Assembly: GCF_900168125.1 (NCBI RefSeq)
Contig: NZ_FUZF01000023.1
Span: forward strand, 30,505-94,504
Length of the DNA stretch: 64,000 bases
Source: Sphingobacterium nematocida
Lineage (GTDB): Bacteria > Bacteroidota > Bacteroidia > Sphingobacteriales > Sphingobacteriaceae
Direction: 5' to 3'
In this document: positions 34,960 through 43,205 of the stretch, in pieces
Numbering within the stretch: position 1 is the first letter of the stretch
Layout: every line of letters begins with the position of its first letter
Notes under the pieces: generated by a model
The model's database searches: none
What the model was told of the DNA's origin: nothing
Seen by the model: only the letters and a program-made list of their open reading frames with translations
Translations under genes and position numbers: made by a program

Positions 34960-35538
34960 ATGGCAAAAAAAGTATTATTATTAGTAGGAGATTACGTTGA
35001 AGATTATGAAGCTATGGTACCTTATCAAGCTATGGGCGCTATTGGTATTGAAGTTGATGCAATCGCTCCAGATCGCAAAAAAGGAGATATTGTACCTACT
35101 GCTGTACACGACTTCACTGGAGACCAGACGTATAAAGAACTCAGAGGGCACAATTTTGCTATCAACAAAAGTTTTGATCAGGTCAATCCCGACGAATATG
35201 ACGGTCTATATATTGCGGGGGGACGTTCTGCAGAATATATCCGACTAAACAAACGTGTCATTGAGATTGTACAGCACTTTTTTGAGAAAAACAAACCTGT
35301 GGCAGCGATATGTCACGGTATACAGGTTTTGACGACAGCCAAAGTTTTAAAGGACCGTACATTGACTGCCTATGTTGCCGTAGGTCCTGACATTGAGTTA
35401 GCAGGTGGTATTTGGAAAAATATTCCGGCAGACCAGTCTGTAGTAGATGGTAATCTGGTTACCTCACCGGCATGGCCAGGTCATCAGGCAATTTTGCGCG
35501 ATTTCTACAAGTTATTAGATATCACGATTAATTTATAA
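34960..35538 (+). CDS. DJ-1/PfpI family protein
   Basis: This 192-residue protein has the DJ-1/PfpI fold with the nucleophile elbow AAICHG (C118), the acidic residue before it in VEDYEAMVPYQA, and a conserved DGLYIAGGRSAEY. Family members act as deglycases, glyoxalases, proteases or chaperones. The activity here is not certain. It follows the FMN reductase gene on the same strand, which suggests a common response to electrophiles or oxidants. Confidence 0.85.
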   Translation: MAKKVLLLVGDYVEDYEAMVPYQAMGAIGIEVDAIAPDRKKGDIVPTAVHDFTGDQTYKELRGHNFAINKSFDQVNPDEYDGLYIAGGRSAEYIRLNKRVIEIVQHFFEKNKPVAAICHGIQVLTTAKVLKDRTLTAYVAVGPDIELAGGIWKNIPADQSVVDGNLVTSPAWPGHQAILRDFYKLLDITINL

Positions 35539-35580
35539 TCATAACAAAGTTCCATCTGATGATAGATGGAAAAAAATAGC

Positions 35581-35667
35581 CGTGAAACTAGCGGATCATG
35601 AAATAAATACGAAGCATTCATGAGTTCCATCGAGAAAACAATTAAATGCCCGAATAATTATTTACAT
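35581..35667 (+). repeat. Degenerate REP-like element upstream of the anchored protein
   Basis: This stretch shares GCGGATCATGAAATAA with the element at 8.05 kb and CGAAGCATTCATGA with the one at 34.2 kb. It ends in AATTATTTACATATGA at the next gene's start. It looks like a decayed mix of both. Confidence 0.5.
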
Positions 35668-36042
35668 ATGAAAAAAAACAAAAGGGTATGGTTTATTGCC
35701 ATACCCATTATTCTTATTTTAGGTTACTTAATTTGGGATTCTTTCAGTCAAAAGTCAATAAAAGATATCCCTGGTAATTTTGAGGAGGTGGCTTTTGTTC
35801 GCAACGAACAGAACAAAGGTGGCATAGTGCGCATTTATGCGGTGACGGTCGGAGATCGGGCGAATGCGAATTACGATGCTTGCGCAGACTTATTTCCGAC
35901 CAATGATTATAATAGCGTGACTCGTATTTTTTTCTTTGACAAAAATGCCCCCTACCCTGTTCAATTACAAGTAGAAGCACCTTACTATGATACGACCCAA
36001 TTTAATGCGATCAACATTGTAAAACGATCCGGTTCAAAATAA
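35668..36042 (+). CDS. Small membrane-anchored protein, unknown function
   Basis: I do not recognise this 124-residue protein. One hydrophobic span (about 8-25, VWFIAIPIILILGYLIW) should anchor it in the inner membrane with about 100 residues outside. The outer part contains two Asp/Asn-rich turns and one Cys. An in-frame ATG at 35620 would add 16 residues. I prefer 35668 because MKKNK precedes a normal anchor and the 16 residues come from a repeat. It lies 129 nt after the DJ-1 gene and 80 nt before ppk1. Confidence 0.65.
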   Translation: MKKNKRVWFIAIPIILILGYLIWDSFSQKSIKDIPGNFEEVAFVRNEQNKGGIVRIYAVTVGDRANANYDACADLFPTNDYNSVTRIFFFDKNAPYPVQLQVEAPYYDTTQFNAINIVKRSGSK

Positions 36043-36092
36043 CATCTTAAACTATTTAATATTTAGTTAACATTAAAATAACACTTAAAACA

Positions 36093-36100
36093 TAGTTTTG
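36093..36100 (+). promoter_or_regulatory. -7 box of ppk1
   Basis: TAGTTTTG matches TAnnTTTG and lies 22 nt before the ppk1 ATG. No clear -33 TTTG is seen. Confidence 0.5.
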
Positions 36101-36122
36101 ATCCTAAATCGATAATTAATAT

Positions 36123-38189
36123 ATGGCACGCAAATTTATTCCAAGGGATATAAGCTGGTTGAGTTTTAATGGGCGGGTTTTGCAAGAAGCAGCAGACAAA
36201 ACAGTCCCTCTTATCTCAAGGATTAAATTTTTAGGTATCTTTTCTAATAACTTAGATGAGTTTTTTCGTGTCCGGGTAGCTGGCCTAAAACGAGCTCTAG
36301 CGGTGGATGAGAAAGAAGCAAAGAACATATTTTTCGAAAAGCCTCAGCTCATTCTTAATGAATTGAATGCCCTTGTTATCAAACAACAGAAGAAATTTAA
36401 TAATACCTGGCAAGAAGTTCAAAAAGAAATGGCTAAACAGCGTGTCTTCATCAAGACAAGTTCAAACCTTTCTGAGGAACAACAGCTTTTTGTAAAGCGA
36501 TACTATATTGATGAAGTAGAGTCCAGTGTCATCCCTCTTCTACTGGATGATCATAGACCTATGCCCTACTTGCGCGACAAGTCGCTATATCTAGGGGTCG
36601 CGATGAAGAAAACGGATTGGCAGTATGAAACAAAATTTGCGATTATTGAGATCCCTACAGCACAAAACGGCCGTTTTGTGCTACTTCCATGTCCTGATAA
36701 AGAGGTACATGTTATTCTATTGGAAGATGTTATTAAGTTCAACCTACCGCATATATTTTCCTTCTTTGGTTTCGATGGATTTACTGCCAACGCCTTTAAA
36801 ATAACTAGAGATGCCGAATTTGATTTGGACAATGATATTAATACCAGTTTTGCCGATAAAATAGCTAAAGCTGTAAAAAGTAGAAGAAAAGGAAAACCTA
36901 CCCGATTTGTATTTGACGAAGAAATGGATACTAATTTGGTGGAATTTTTGATCAAAAAATTAAACATATCGAAAAAGGACAGTATTATTCCCGGTCAAAA
37001 AATACACAACTTTAAAGACTTCATGAACTTCCCTGCTATATTTCGGAAGTACAACAAACCAAAAGAACGTTATTCTTTTTTGCATCCTGACCTAGTAGAT
37101 CAAACAAGAATCACCGATGTCATCACAAAAAAAGATATATTGCTATCTTTTCCCTATCATACTTTTGAACATATCATCGACTTATTACGGGAAGCGGCAA
37201 TGGATCCCGATGTATTATCGATACAGATTACAGCATATCGACTTGCGTCAAACTCCAAAGTAGCCAACGCACTTGTCAATGCAGTACGTAACGGGAAAGA
37301 AGTCACTGTAATGCTCGAATTACGAGCACGCTTTGATGAAGAGCATAATCTAGAGTGGAAAGAGCGTTTTGAAATGGAAGGCGTAAAAGTTCTATTGGGT
37401 ATTCCAAATAAGAAGATCCATGCAAAACTCGGTATTATTAAAAAGAGGATTCATGGAAGAACCGTTCAATATGGGTTTGTGAGCACAGGGAATATCAATG
37501 AAAAGACAGCCAAGTTATATGGAGATTATTGCCTGTTGACAAGCAATCGCTCAGTTATGGCAGACATTAATAAAATCTTCAATGCTTTGCGCCGTCCAAA
37601 ACAGGACCTAAGTCAAACATTAAAAATGGGCAAAGGTCTATTGGTCTGTCCCAACGATATGCGAAACACGATACTGCAGTATTTTGATACAGAAATACAT
37701 GAAGCAAAAGCGGGACGAAAAGCGCACATCATTGTAAAAATAAATTCGCTAAGTGACAAAGCGCTCATCAAAAAACTATACGAAGCTGCAGAAGCAGGTG
37801 TCAAAGTAGAAATGATAGTTCGTAGTATTTATTGTGCGGTCAATCAGAGTTCTTTTAAGTACCCAATCCATACTATCAGTATTGTGGACGAATACCTGGA
37901 ACACGCTCGTGTTTTTTACTTTTATCATGCTGGTAAAGAATTAACCTATATTTCTTCAGCAGATTGGATGACACGAAATCTAGATCATCGTATTGAAGCA
38001 GCCGTACGGATTAACGATAAAAAAATTAAGTCCGAAATTCTCGATATGCTAAAGATTCAGCTCAAAGATAATGTTAAGGCGAGATTGTTAACCAATAATT
38101 TGGACAACAAATATGTCTCAGATAGTAAAGTAGAGTTTCGGTCTCAGATAGAATTGTACAAGTACCTAAAAAATAAAAAGCCTCACTAA
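36123..38189 (+). CDS. ppk1: Polyphosphate kinase 1
   Basis: This 688-residue kinase moves the terminal phosphate of ATP onto polyphosphate. The N-terminal helical domain starts with FIPRDISWLSFNGRVLQEA. A PHP-like head domain and two phospholipase-D-like C domains follow. The histidine that becomes phosphorylated is H433 in KIHAKLGI, and FVSTGNINEKTAKLYGDYCL follows as expected. Length is normal. The next gene starts 31 nt downstream, so a shared transcript with the radical SAM protein is likely, but no functional tie is known. Confidence 0.95.
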   Translation: MARKFIPRDISWLSFNGRVLQEAADKTVPLISRIKFLGIFSNNLDEFFRVRVAGLKRALAVDEKEAKNIFFEKPQLILNELNALVIKQQKKFNNTWQEVQKEMAKQRVFIKTSSNLSEEQQLFVKRYYIDEVESSVIPLLLDDHRPMPYLRDKSLYLGVAMKKTDWQYETKFAIIEIPTAQNGRFVLLPCPDKEVHVILLEDVIKFNLPHIFSFFGFDGFTANAFKITRDAEFDLDNDINTSFADKIAKAVKSRRKGKPTRFVFDEEMDTNLVEFLIKKLNISKKDSIIPGQKIHNFKDFMNFPAIFRKYNKPKERYSFLHPDLVDQTRITDVITKKDILLSFPYHTFEHIIDLLREAAMDPDVLSIQITAYRLASNSKVANALVNAVRNGKEVTVMLELRARFDEEHNLEWKERFEMEGVKVLLGIPNKKIHAKLGIIKKRIHGRTVQYGFVSTGNINEKTAKLYGDYCLLTSNRSVMADINKIFNALRRPKQDLSQTLKMGKGLLVCPNDMRNTILQYFDTEIHEAKAGRKAHIIVKINSLSDKALIKKLYEAAEAGVKVEMIVRSIYCAVNQSSFKYPIHTISIVDEYLEHARVFYFYHAGKELTYISSADWMTRNLDHRIEAAVRINDKKIKSEILDMLKIQLKDNVKARLLTNNLDNKYVSDSKVEFRSQIELYKYLKNKKPH

Positions 38190-38220
38190 TTACTATTATT
38201 TTTAGTATTTTTACTTTTCG

Positions 38221-39288
38221 ATGGAAAGTAAAAAACTAATTAAGGGAAGAGGTGCTCAAATCAATCCGCACAACAAGTATAAGGCACAACAATATGACCA
38301 ATACTTTATAGAAGGGATCGATACGTACGAAGAGGAAAGTAATCGCACCTCGTTTATCCCATCTCAAGCAAAGACACTCGTGCACAAAGTCGACAGTCCC
38401 GATGTGGGTATGAGCTATTCTGCAAATCCCTACCAAGGTTGTGAGCATGGTTGTATTTATTGCTATGCACGTAATTCGCATCAATATTGGGATATGAGTG
38501 CAGGGCTTGACTTTGAAAAAAAGATCATAATAAAAGAAAATGCGCCTATCCTTTTTAAAGAGTTTATACGCAAAAAGGGATGGGACTTTCAACCGATACA
38601 TCTCTCCGGAAACACAGATTGTTACCAACCTATAGAACGCACTAAAAAGCTCACCAGGCAAATATTAACCATTGCCCTTGATCACCGACAACCGATAAGC
38701 ATTATCACTAAAAATAGCTTAATATTGCGCGATCTCGACATTTTGCAAGACTTGGCTAAAGAAAATTTATTGAAAGTGTATGTATCCATCACATCATTAT
38801 CTGAAGAAACACGAAAAAAATTAGAACCTAGAACTGTGACTGCCATCCAACGGCTAAAAATAGTCGAGGAATTAAGTAAAGTTGGAATCCCAACCGGCGT
38901 AAATGTAGCACCAATAATTCCCGGGCTGACAGATCACGAGATACCTTCTATTTTGAGGCATTCGGCTCAAAGTGGTGCCCTTTGGGCCAACTACATTATC
39001 GTAAGGCTAAACGGACAAATAGGTGAAATATTTCACGATTGGTTGCTCGTTAATTATCCAGAAAGATGTAATAAAATCTGGCATGCTATCCAAAGCTGTC
39101 ATCAGGGCAACGTCAACAATAGCGTCTTCGGGCAGCGCATGAAAGGAACTGGTGAAGTCGCTGAAGTAATAAAAGCAGCTTTCCATTTGCACTGCAAAAA
39201 GAACCAACTAAACACCACGAAATTTTCATTTGCTCAAAGAACAGAAAGCTTAAATTACGGACAGCAACTACAACTCTTTAATCAATAA
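38221..39288 (+). CDS. PA0069-family radical SAM protein (SPL-like)
   Basis: This 355-residue radical SAM protein has its cluster Cys residues at C74, C78 and C81 in the GCEHGCIYCYAR motif. The upstream NPYQ and downstream FKEFIRKKGW..PIHLSGNTDCYQP segments match the PA0069/DNA-repair-photolyase-like family, which is related to spore photoproduct lyase. Whether it repairs DNA is not proven. It has no classic ribosome site. It ends 3 nt from the stop of the convergent NfeD gene. A 12-bp palindrome TAAACCGGTTTA lies in that junction. Confidence 0.85.
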   Translation: MESKKLIKGRGAQINPHNKYKAQQYDQYFIEGIDTYEEESNRTSFIPSQAKTLVHKVDSPDVGMSYSANPYQGCEHGCIYCYARNSHQYWDMSAGLDFEKKIIIKENAPILFKEFIRKKGWDFQPIHLSGNTDCYQPIERTKKLTRQILTIALDHRQPISIITKNSLILRDLDILQDLAKENLLKVYVSITSLSEETRKKLEPRTVTAIQRLKIVEELSKVGIPTGVNVAPIIPGLTDHEIPSILRHSAQSGALWANYIIVRLNGQIGEIFHDWLLVNYPERCNKIWHAIQSCHQGNVNNSVFGQRMKGTGEVAEVIKAAFHLHCKKNQLNTTKFSFAQRTESLNYGQQLQLFNQ

Positions 39289-39291
39289 AAG

Positions 39292-40644
39292 TTAAACCGG
39301 TTTATCCGCTATTTTACGGACAAAAAGGTTATAATTCTCATGTTTTTCAACATAGACCTGTTCGCCAGCATCGATAAATCCATCGAGTGCAACAGCATCA
39401 TACCATACGCCATCAACTTCTATTTTCCCTGCAGGACGCAGCACAGTTCTTGCTACTCCTTCTTTATTTAGCAAGTTTATCTTTGGTACAGAAGATGTAT
39501 AACCACTATCCGCGCGCTGCTCATCCGCCAAAACTAAACGCTTAAATGCGGAAGAATTGAAAATATTTTTCCCAAATATCACCATTAAAATTATGGAGAA
39601 AACCATTGCTCCAATAACAATCAAAAAAGAATTCATCAATAAACCGGGTTGAGAAACTTTAAAATCAAAATAATCATTAGCTAACATCGAAAAAGCAAGC
39701 CCACATAGTACAAATATAATCCCTAAAACACCCGCTACACCAAATCCAGGAATGACAAAAACCTCCAATGCTAGCAGCAAAACCCCCAATACAAAAAGAG
39801 CTATCTCCCAATGGTCCGCCAGCCCCTGCAAATACAAAGGTGCAAAAAATAATGTTGCAGAAATCAATGCGATCACTAAAGCAAAACCAATACCTGGAGT
39901 CTGTAGTTCGAAATAAATTCCTCCAATAATACCCATTATTAACAGACCACTAACCATAGGATTGACTAAACAAGCAATAATAATGTCAACCCATGTTCTC
40001 TCATAAGCTTTAACACTAGGCGTTGAAATATTTAAATTGCTATAAATCTCTTCAACGCGCTTTACTTCGGCATTCGCCAACTTGGCTTTTACGGCTTCCG
40101 AAGCTGTAAACGTCAATATCTTTCCGTCTTCTTTGAGAGCTGGAATAGAAATCGTCGGATCAACAAATGCTTCAGCCATTTTGGGGTCCCGACCTTTAGC
40201 TTCTGCTGTAGCACGCATCAATCCTCTCATGTAGGATTGGTATTTTTCGGGCATAATCTCTCCGCTCTGATTAACTACGCTTGCTGCACCCAATGACGCT
40301 CCCGAATGCATAAAAATATGGTCCGAGGCAAGCGCAATCAGCGTACCTGCTGATGCCGCATTATTATTTACATAAACGATTGTCTTTATGTCAGAATTAA
40401 GCAATAAACTACGGATAGAGTCCGCGTAATTTACAGCGCCCCCAAATGTATTCATCTCAATTAAAAAGTAATCAGCTTGCTCTGCTAATGCCTGTTCATA
40501 CGATTTCTTTATTATGCGCCAAGCATTCGCTCCGACATCCTCTTTAAGATCGGTCTTGAATACATCTTGTCCATTTGTCACTGTACTACTTGCAAACACA
40601 AAAAATAGTAACAACAAAATGGATTTCGTAAATTTGTATAGCAT
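39292..40644 (-). CDS. NfeD-family membrane serine protease (ClpP-like N-terminus)
   Basis: This 450-residue protein has a signal peptide and a ClpP-class protease domain with the catalytic Ser at S98 in NNNAASAGTL. Four to five membrane spans follow between about 210 and 370. A C-terminal OB-fold NfeD domain contains the VEVDGVWYDAVALDG-like turn. Long-form NfeD proteases often partner with flotillin-type proteins and cleave membrane proteins. No flotillin gene is adjacent here. Only 19 nt separate its start from the divergent gene at 40664. Confidence 0.88.
   Translation of the reverse strand: MLYKFTKSILLLLFFVFASSTVTNGQDVFKTDLKEDVGANAWRIIKKSYEQALAEQADYFLIEMNTFGGAVNYADSIRSLLLNSDIKTIVYVNNNAASAGTLIALASDHIFMHSGASLGAASVVNQSGEIMPEKYQSYMRGLMRATAEAKGRDPKMAEAFVDPTISIPALKEDGKILTFTASEAVKAKLANAEVKRVEEIYSNLNISTPSVKAYERTWVDIIIACLVNPMVSGLLIMGIIGGIYFELQTPGIGFALVIALISATLFFAPLYLQGLADHWEIALFVLGVLLLALEVFVIPGFGVAGVLGIIFVLCGLAFSMLANDYFDFKVSQPGLLMNSFLIVIGAMVFSIILMVIFGKNIFNSSAFKRLVLADEQRADSGYTSSVPKINLLNKEGVARTVLRPAGKIEVDGVWYDAVALDGFIDAGEQVYVEKHENYNLFVRKIADKPV
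40629..40636 (+). promoter_or_regulatory. -7 box inside the first codons of the NfeD gene
   Basis: TAAATTTG matches TAnnTTTG and lies 27 nt before the ATG at 40664. It would serve the divergent plus-strand gene from within the NfeD coding sequence. Confidence 0.45.
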
Positions 40645-40663
40645 AATTCTATCTTTTTAAAGT

Positions 40664-41416
40664 ATGACTAAATATACAATAATTAAAGCATTTCAAAAAC
40701 ACTTCCCTTTTCCAATCTGGAAAATAGAAGTGGACTGCTCAAATAATTGTTTAGCGCTTGAATATAGAAATCCAACTGATACACTCCCTACATTTGCCGT
40801 AATCAGCTTTGATGGACAAACATTACTAGAAAATTATACAGCCACGGAGAAAGAATGGACACTAGAAGCTATACAAGGTGAGTTTTTAATTTTTAAGCGT
40901 TTTGGCTCTTCTTCTCCGCTGCAAGCGGGAATACAGGTGTTACATATCCCTAGCCAATCTATTATTTTTGTACACCATGAATACGTATTAAAAGATGTAT
41001 ATAAGGATAGACTTAGGGTTGTGCATCGATCTATTCCCTCCGGTCTAGAGTTTTTCATAGAAATAGCTACGGGGATTGTCACAAATAACGCAGAAGACAA
41101 TTTTACATTTCCCGATACCGGCATTACATATCCAGTCCCCTATCAGGGTAACCTCCCTTATTTCATTAAAGATCTTTCTTTTGAGGATCAAATATGGCTA
41201 CAGCCATATAAAGATTTTTTTATATGGTCTTATCACAAAAAGATGGGGCAATCCTTCGACTTATACCTTTGCCTATCGACTAAAAATGAAATACTAGATC
41301 ATAAAATAGTGTTAAGTGGTCTAGACAAATTAATCCCTCAGCCCTATTTTCAAGTCCAAGGATATATTTTCTTTTTATCAAATACTAAACAAGAAATTGC
41401 AGCGTATTTAGTATAA
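40664..41416 (+). CDS. Conserved protein of unknown function, possibly DUF4905
   Basis: This 250-residue protein lacks a signal peptide and membrane spans. It looks like a beta-rich fold with repeated Trp and Phe, for example FPIWKIEVDCSNNCLALEYR and YFIKDLSFEDQIWLQPYKDF. From memory it resembles a family named DUF4905 that is limited to Bacteroidota, but I cannot verify this. It is followed by a LysM protein 9 nt later and uridine kinase after that, so it may be part of a three-gene unit. Confidence 0.7.
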   Translation: MTKYTIIKAFQKHFPFPIWKIEVDCSNNCLALEYRNPTDTLPTFAVISFDGQTLLENYTATEKEWTLEAIQGEFLIFKRFGSSSPLQAGIQVLHIPSQSIIFVHHEYVLKDVYKDRLRVVHRSIPSGLEFFIEIATGIVTNNAEDNFTFPDTGITYPVPYQGNLPYFIKDLSFEDQIWLQPYKDFFIWSYHKKMGQSFDLYLCLSTKNEILDHKIVLSGLDKLIPQPYFQVQGYIFFLSNTKQEIAAYLV

Positions 41417-41425
41417 TTGCAAACT

Positions 41426-42358
41426 ATGAAGCATAATAAAACTATTAAATCGTATCATAAAATATCGTTTTTATTAGCTCTAGGACTAGGATTAAGCACA
41501 TTGGCACCCATTCAAGCCAAAAATAGGTTAACGGTACCGTTGACTGTCGCTCCTGATTCTATTGGAAACGAAATCGTAAATGGACAACGCTATGTCGTCC
41601 ATAAATTAACTCCTCAAGAGACATATTATCAACTAAGTAGGACTTATGGAGTACCTGTAAAGGACATCATGAATGCCAACAACAAGAAAAATCTTCGTAA
41701 TGGAGATACTGTAAAAATACCAAGAGGAAAAGCGGTAATTGAAACGCCTGCGACAAAAAGTGAAAACACTCCACAGGAAAAAGACAATGTTTTGATCGAT
41801 CCTCGAGATGTGACGGAATATAAAGTCAGTAAAAGTGAAACACTTTACGCTATTTCAAGACGTTTTGGTATTTCGGTTGATGATATAAAAAAGGCAAACG
41901 GTTTGAAATCGGAAAGTCTCCGTGAAGGTCAGATATTAAAAGTACCTAACCAAAGCTTGCCAAAACCCGAACCTAAGGTCGAAGTTCCAGTTGTACAAGA
42001 ACTTCCTCAGGACATACAGGAACATCAGCCTATCGATGAGTCTCAGTTTAAACCCAATAAATACGGTATCCGAGAGAAAAAAGAGCGCGGTGTAGCGGTC
42101 TGGATGGATAGCCTGCAAGGAGATGGACAGACCAGTTTGGCTTTACATAAAAGTGCTCCGATAGGAACTATATTAAAAATTACAAATCCTATGAATCGAA
42201 GTGTTACCTTTGCAAAAGTTGTGGGCAAATTTGGTGACAACGAAGATACACAAGATGCGATCGTAGTTTTATCCAAATCTGTTGCCACTTCAATCGGAGT
42301 GCTCGACCGTAAATTTCAAGTTGAAATCACATACGGCATTCCTCTGGAACAAGAGTAA
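41426..42358 (+). CDS. LysM repeat protein with C-terminal double-psi beta-barrel (RlpA-like)
   Basis: This 310-residue exported protein has a signal ending PIQAK and a first LysM module (YVVHKLTPQETYYQLSRTYG). A second LysM module (YKVSKSETLYAISRRFG) follows, then a Pro-rich linker. The C-terminal domain, with GVAVWMDSLQGDGQTSLALH and VTFAKVVGKFGD, resembles the RlpA/expansin-type double-psi barrel. LysM modules bind peptidoglycan, so a wall-remodelling or division role is likely. A TTG start at 41417 would add three residues. I chose the ATG. Confidence 0.82.
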   Translation: MKHNKTIKSYHKISFLLALGLGLSTLAPIQAKNRLTVPLTVAPDSIGNEIVNGQRYVVHKLTPQETYYQLSRTYGVPVKDIMNANNKKNLRNGDTVKIPRGKAVIETPATKSENTPQEKDNVLIDPRDVTEYKVSKSETLYAISRRFGISVDDIKKANGLKSESLREGQILKVPNQSLPKPEPKVEVPVVQELPQDIQEHQPIDESQFKPNKYGIREKKERGVAVWMDSLQGDGQTSLALHKSAPIGTILKITNPMNRSVTFAKVVGKFGDNEDTQDAIVVLSKSVATSIGVLDRKFQVEITYGIPLEQE

Positions 42359-42373
42359 TATTTTAAAATACAG

Positions 42374-43009
42374 ATGGACAAACCTCACGTGATAGGTATT
42401 GCTGGAAGTAGCGGTTCGGGTAAAACTTTCTTTTTAAAAAGTTTTTTGGATCATTTTAAGCAAGACCAGATTACATTGATTTCGCAGGATGATTATTACA
42501 TTCCTGCGAATACCAAAACACAAGAAGAAAATAGGCTTTACAATTTTGATGTACCCACATCAATTGATAGAGAAGCCTTTTTTAAAGACATTAAAGACCT
42601 CTTCGAGGGCAAAGTAATACACAAGGAAGAATATACATTCAATAATCCGAACATAGCTCCAAAAATGCTGGAAATAAAACCTGCTCCCATTTTGATAGTG
42701 GAGGGCTTGTTTATTTTTCATTACGAAGAGGTCAATGATTTATTGAACTATCGTATATTTTTAGATGCCGATGAGGATGTAGCATTAAAGCGTCGTTTGA
42801 AACGGGATCTTCTCGAACGTGGATATGATCATGATGACGTAATGTATAAATGGATTAATCACGTTGTCCCTTCATACAATACATACTTGCTTCCCTATAG
42901 GGAGATCTGTGATAGAGTAATTGTAAATAACTCGGACGATCCCGAATTGATCAATCAAGCTACAAACAATATTTCTGAAGATCTTAAAGAAAAATTACAA
43001 TTAGCTTAA
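42374..43009 (+). CDS. udk: Uridine kinase
   Basis: This 211-residue kinase phosphorylates uridine and cytidine in pyrimidine salvage. It has the Walker A motif GSSGSGKT at residues 10-17, the QDDYYIP motif and the DVPTSIDREAF segment typical of the family. Length is normal for bacterial Udk. It lies 15 nt after the LysM gene and may be co-transcribed with it. A small Cys-rich gene with its own promoter follows. Confidence 0.88.
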   Translation: MDKPHVIGIAGSSGSGKTFFLKSFLDHFKQDQITLISQDDYYIPANTKTQEENRLYNFDVPTSIDREAFFKDIKDLFEGKVIHKEEYTFNNPNIAPKMLEIKPAPILIVEGLFIFHYEEVNDLLNYRIFLDADEDVALKRRLKRDLLERGYDHDDVMYKWINHVVPSYNTYLLPYREICDRVIVNNSDDPELINQATNNISEDLKEKLQLA

Positions 43010-43030
43010 TTTAAAATAAGTCTAAATAAC

Positions 43031-43038
43031 TATCTTTG
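43031..43038 (+). promoter_or_regulatory. -7 box abutting the Cys-rich small gene
   Basis: TATCTTTG is a perfect match to TAnnTTTG and ends 4 nt before the ATG at 43043. Transcription should begin at or just next to the start codon, giving a leaderless mRNA. Confidence 0.65.
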
Positions 43039-43042
43039 CATC

Positions 43043-43204
43043 ATGGATAAGCAAAGTGTGGTATTTCAAGAGCAACTAGAATTTGAAATTCAACAATCGC
43101 CAAAAGGCTTAAATCCCTTTGGCGATTTTTCATGTTGCATACTGAAAAAATGTTGTAAAAAGTATAAAAAAGGAAAGCGTTGTAAAAAATGTCCGGATCG
43201 TTAG
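43043..43204 (+). CDS. 53-residue Cys/Lys-rich protein
   Basis: This short reading frame codes for 53 residues. The N-terminal half is acidic and Gln-rich. The C-terminal half is strongly basic with six Cys: SCCILKKCCKKYKKGKRCKKC. The clustered pairs suggest zinc or iron-sulfur binding, or a disulfide-rich peptide. From memory similar short CC..KKCK.CP tails occur in other Bacteroidota. A perfect -7 box right before the ATG supports a real gene. A hairpin with a T run lies inside its first half (43095-43130). It ends 1 nt before the stop codon of the convergent MFS gene. Confidence 0.65.
   Translation: MDKQSVVFQEQLEFEIQQSPKGLNPFGDFSCCILKKCCKKYKKGKRCKKCPDR
43095..43130 (+). terminator. Terminator-like hairpin inside the Cys-rich small gene
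   Basis: ATCGCCAAA (43096-43104) pairs with TTTGGCGAT (43118-43126), extended by GG/CC after one mismatch, and five T follow. It may end the udk transcript or reduce read-through into the second half of the small gene. Confidence 0.5.
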
Positions 43205-43205
43205 T

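Noticed and set aside
39293..39304. TAAACCGGTTTA as a terminator
   Set aside because: A 12-bp palindrome without loop or T run at a convergent junction. It could be chance.
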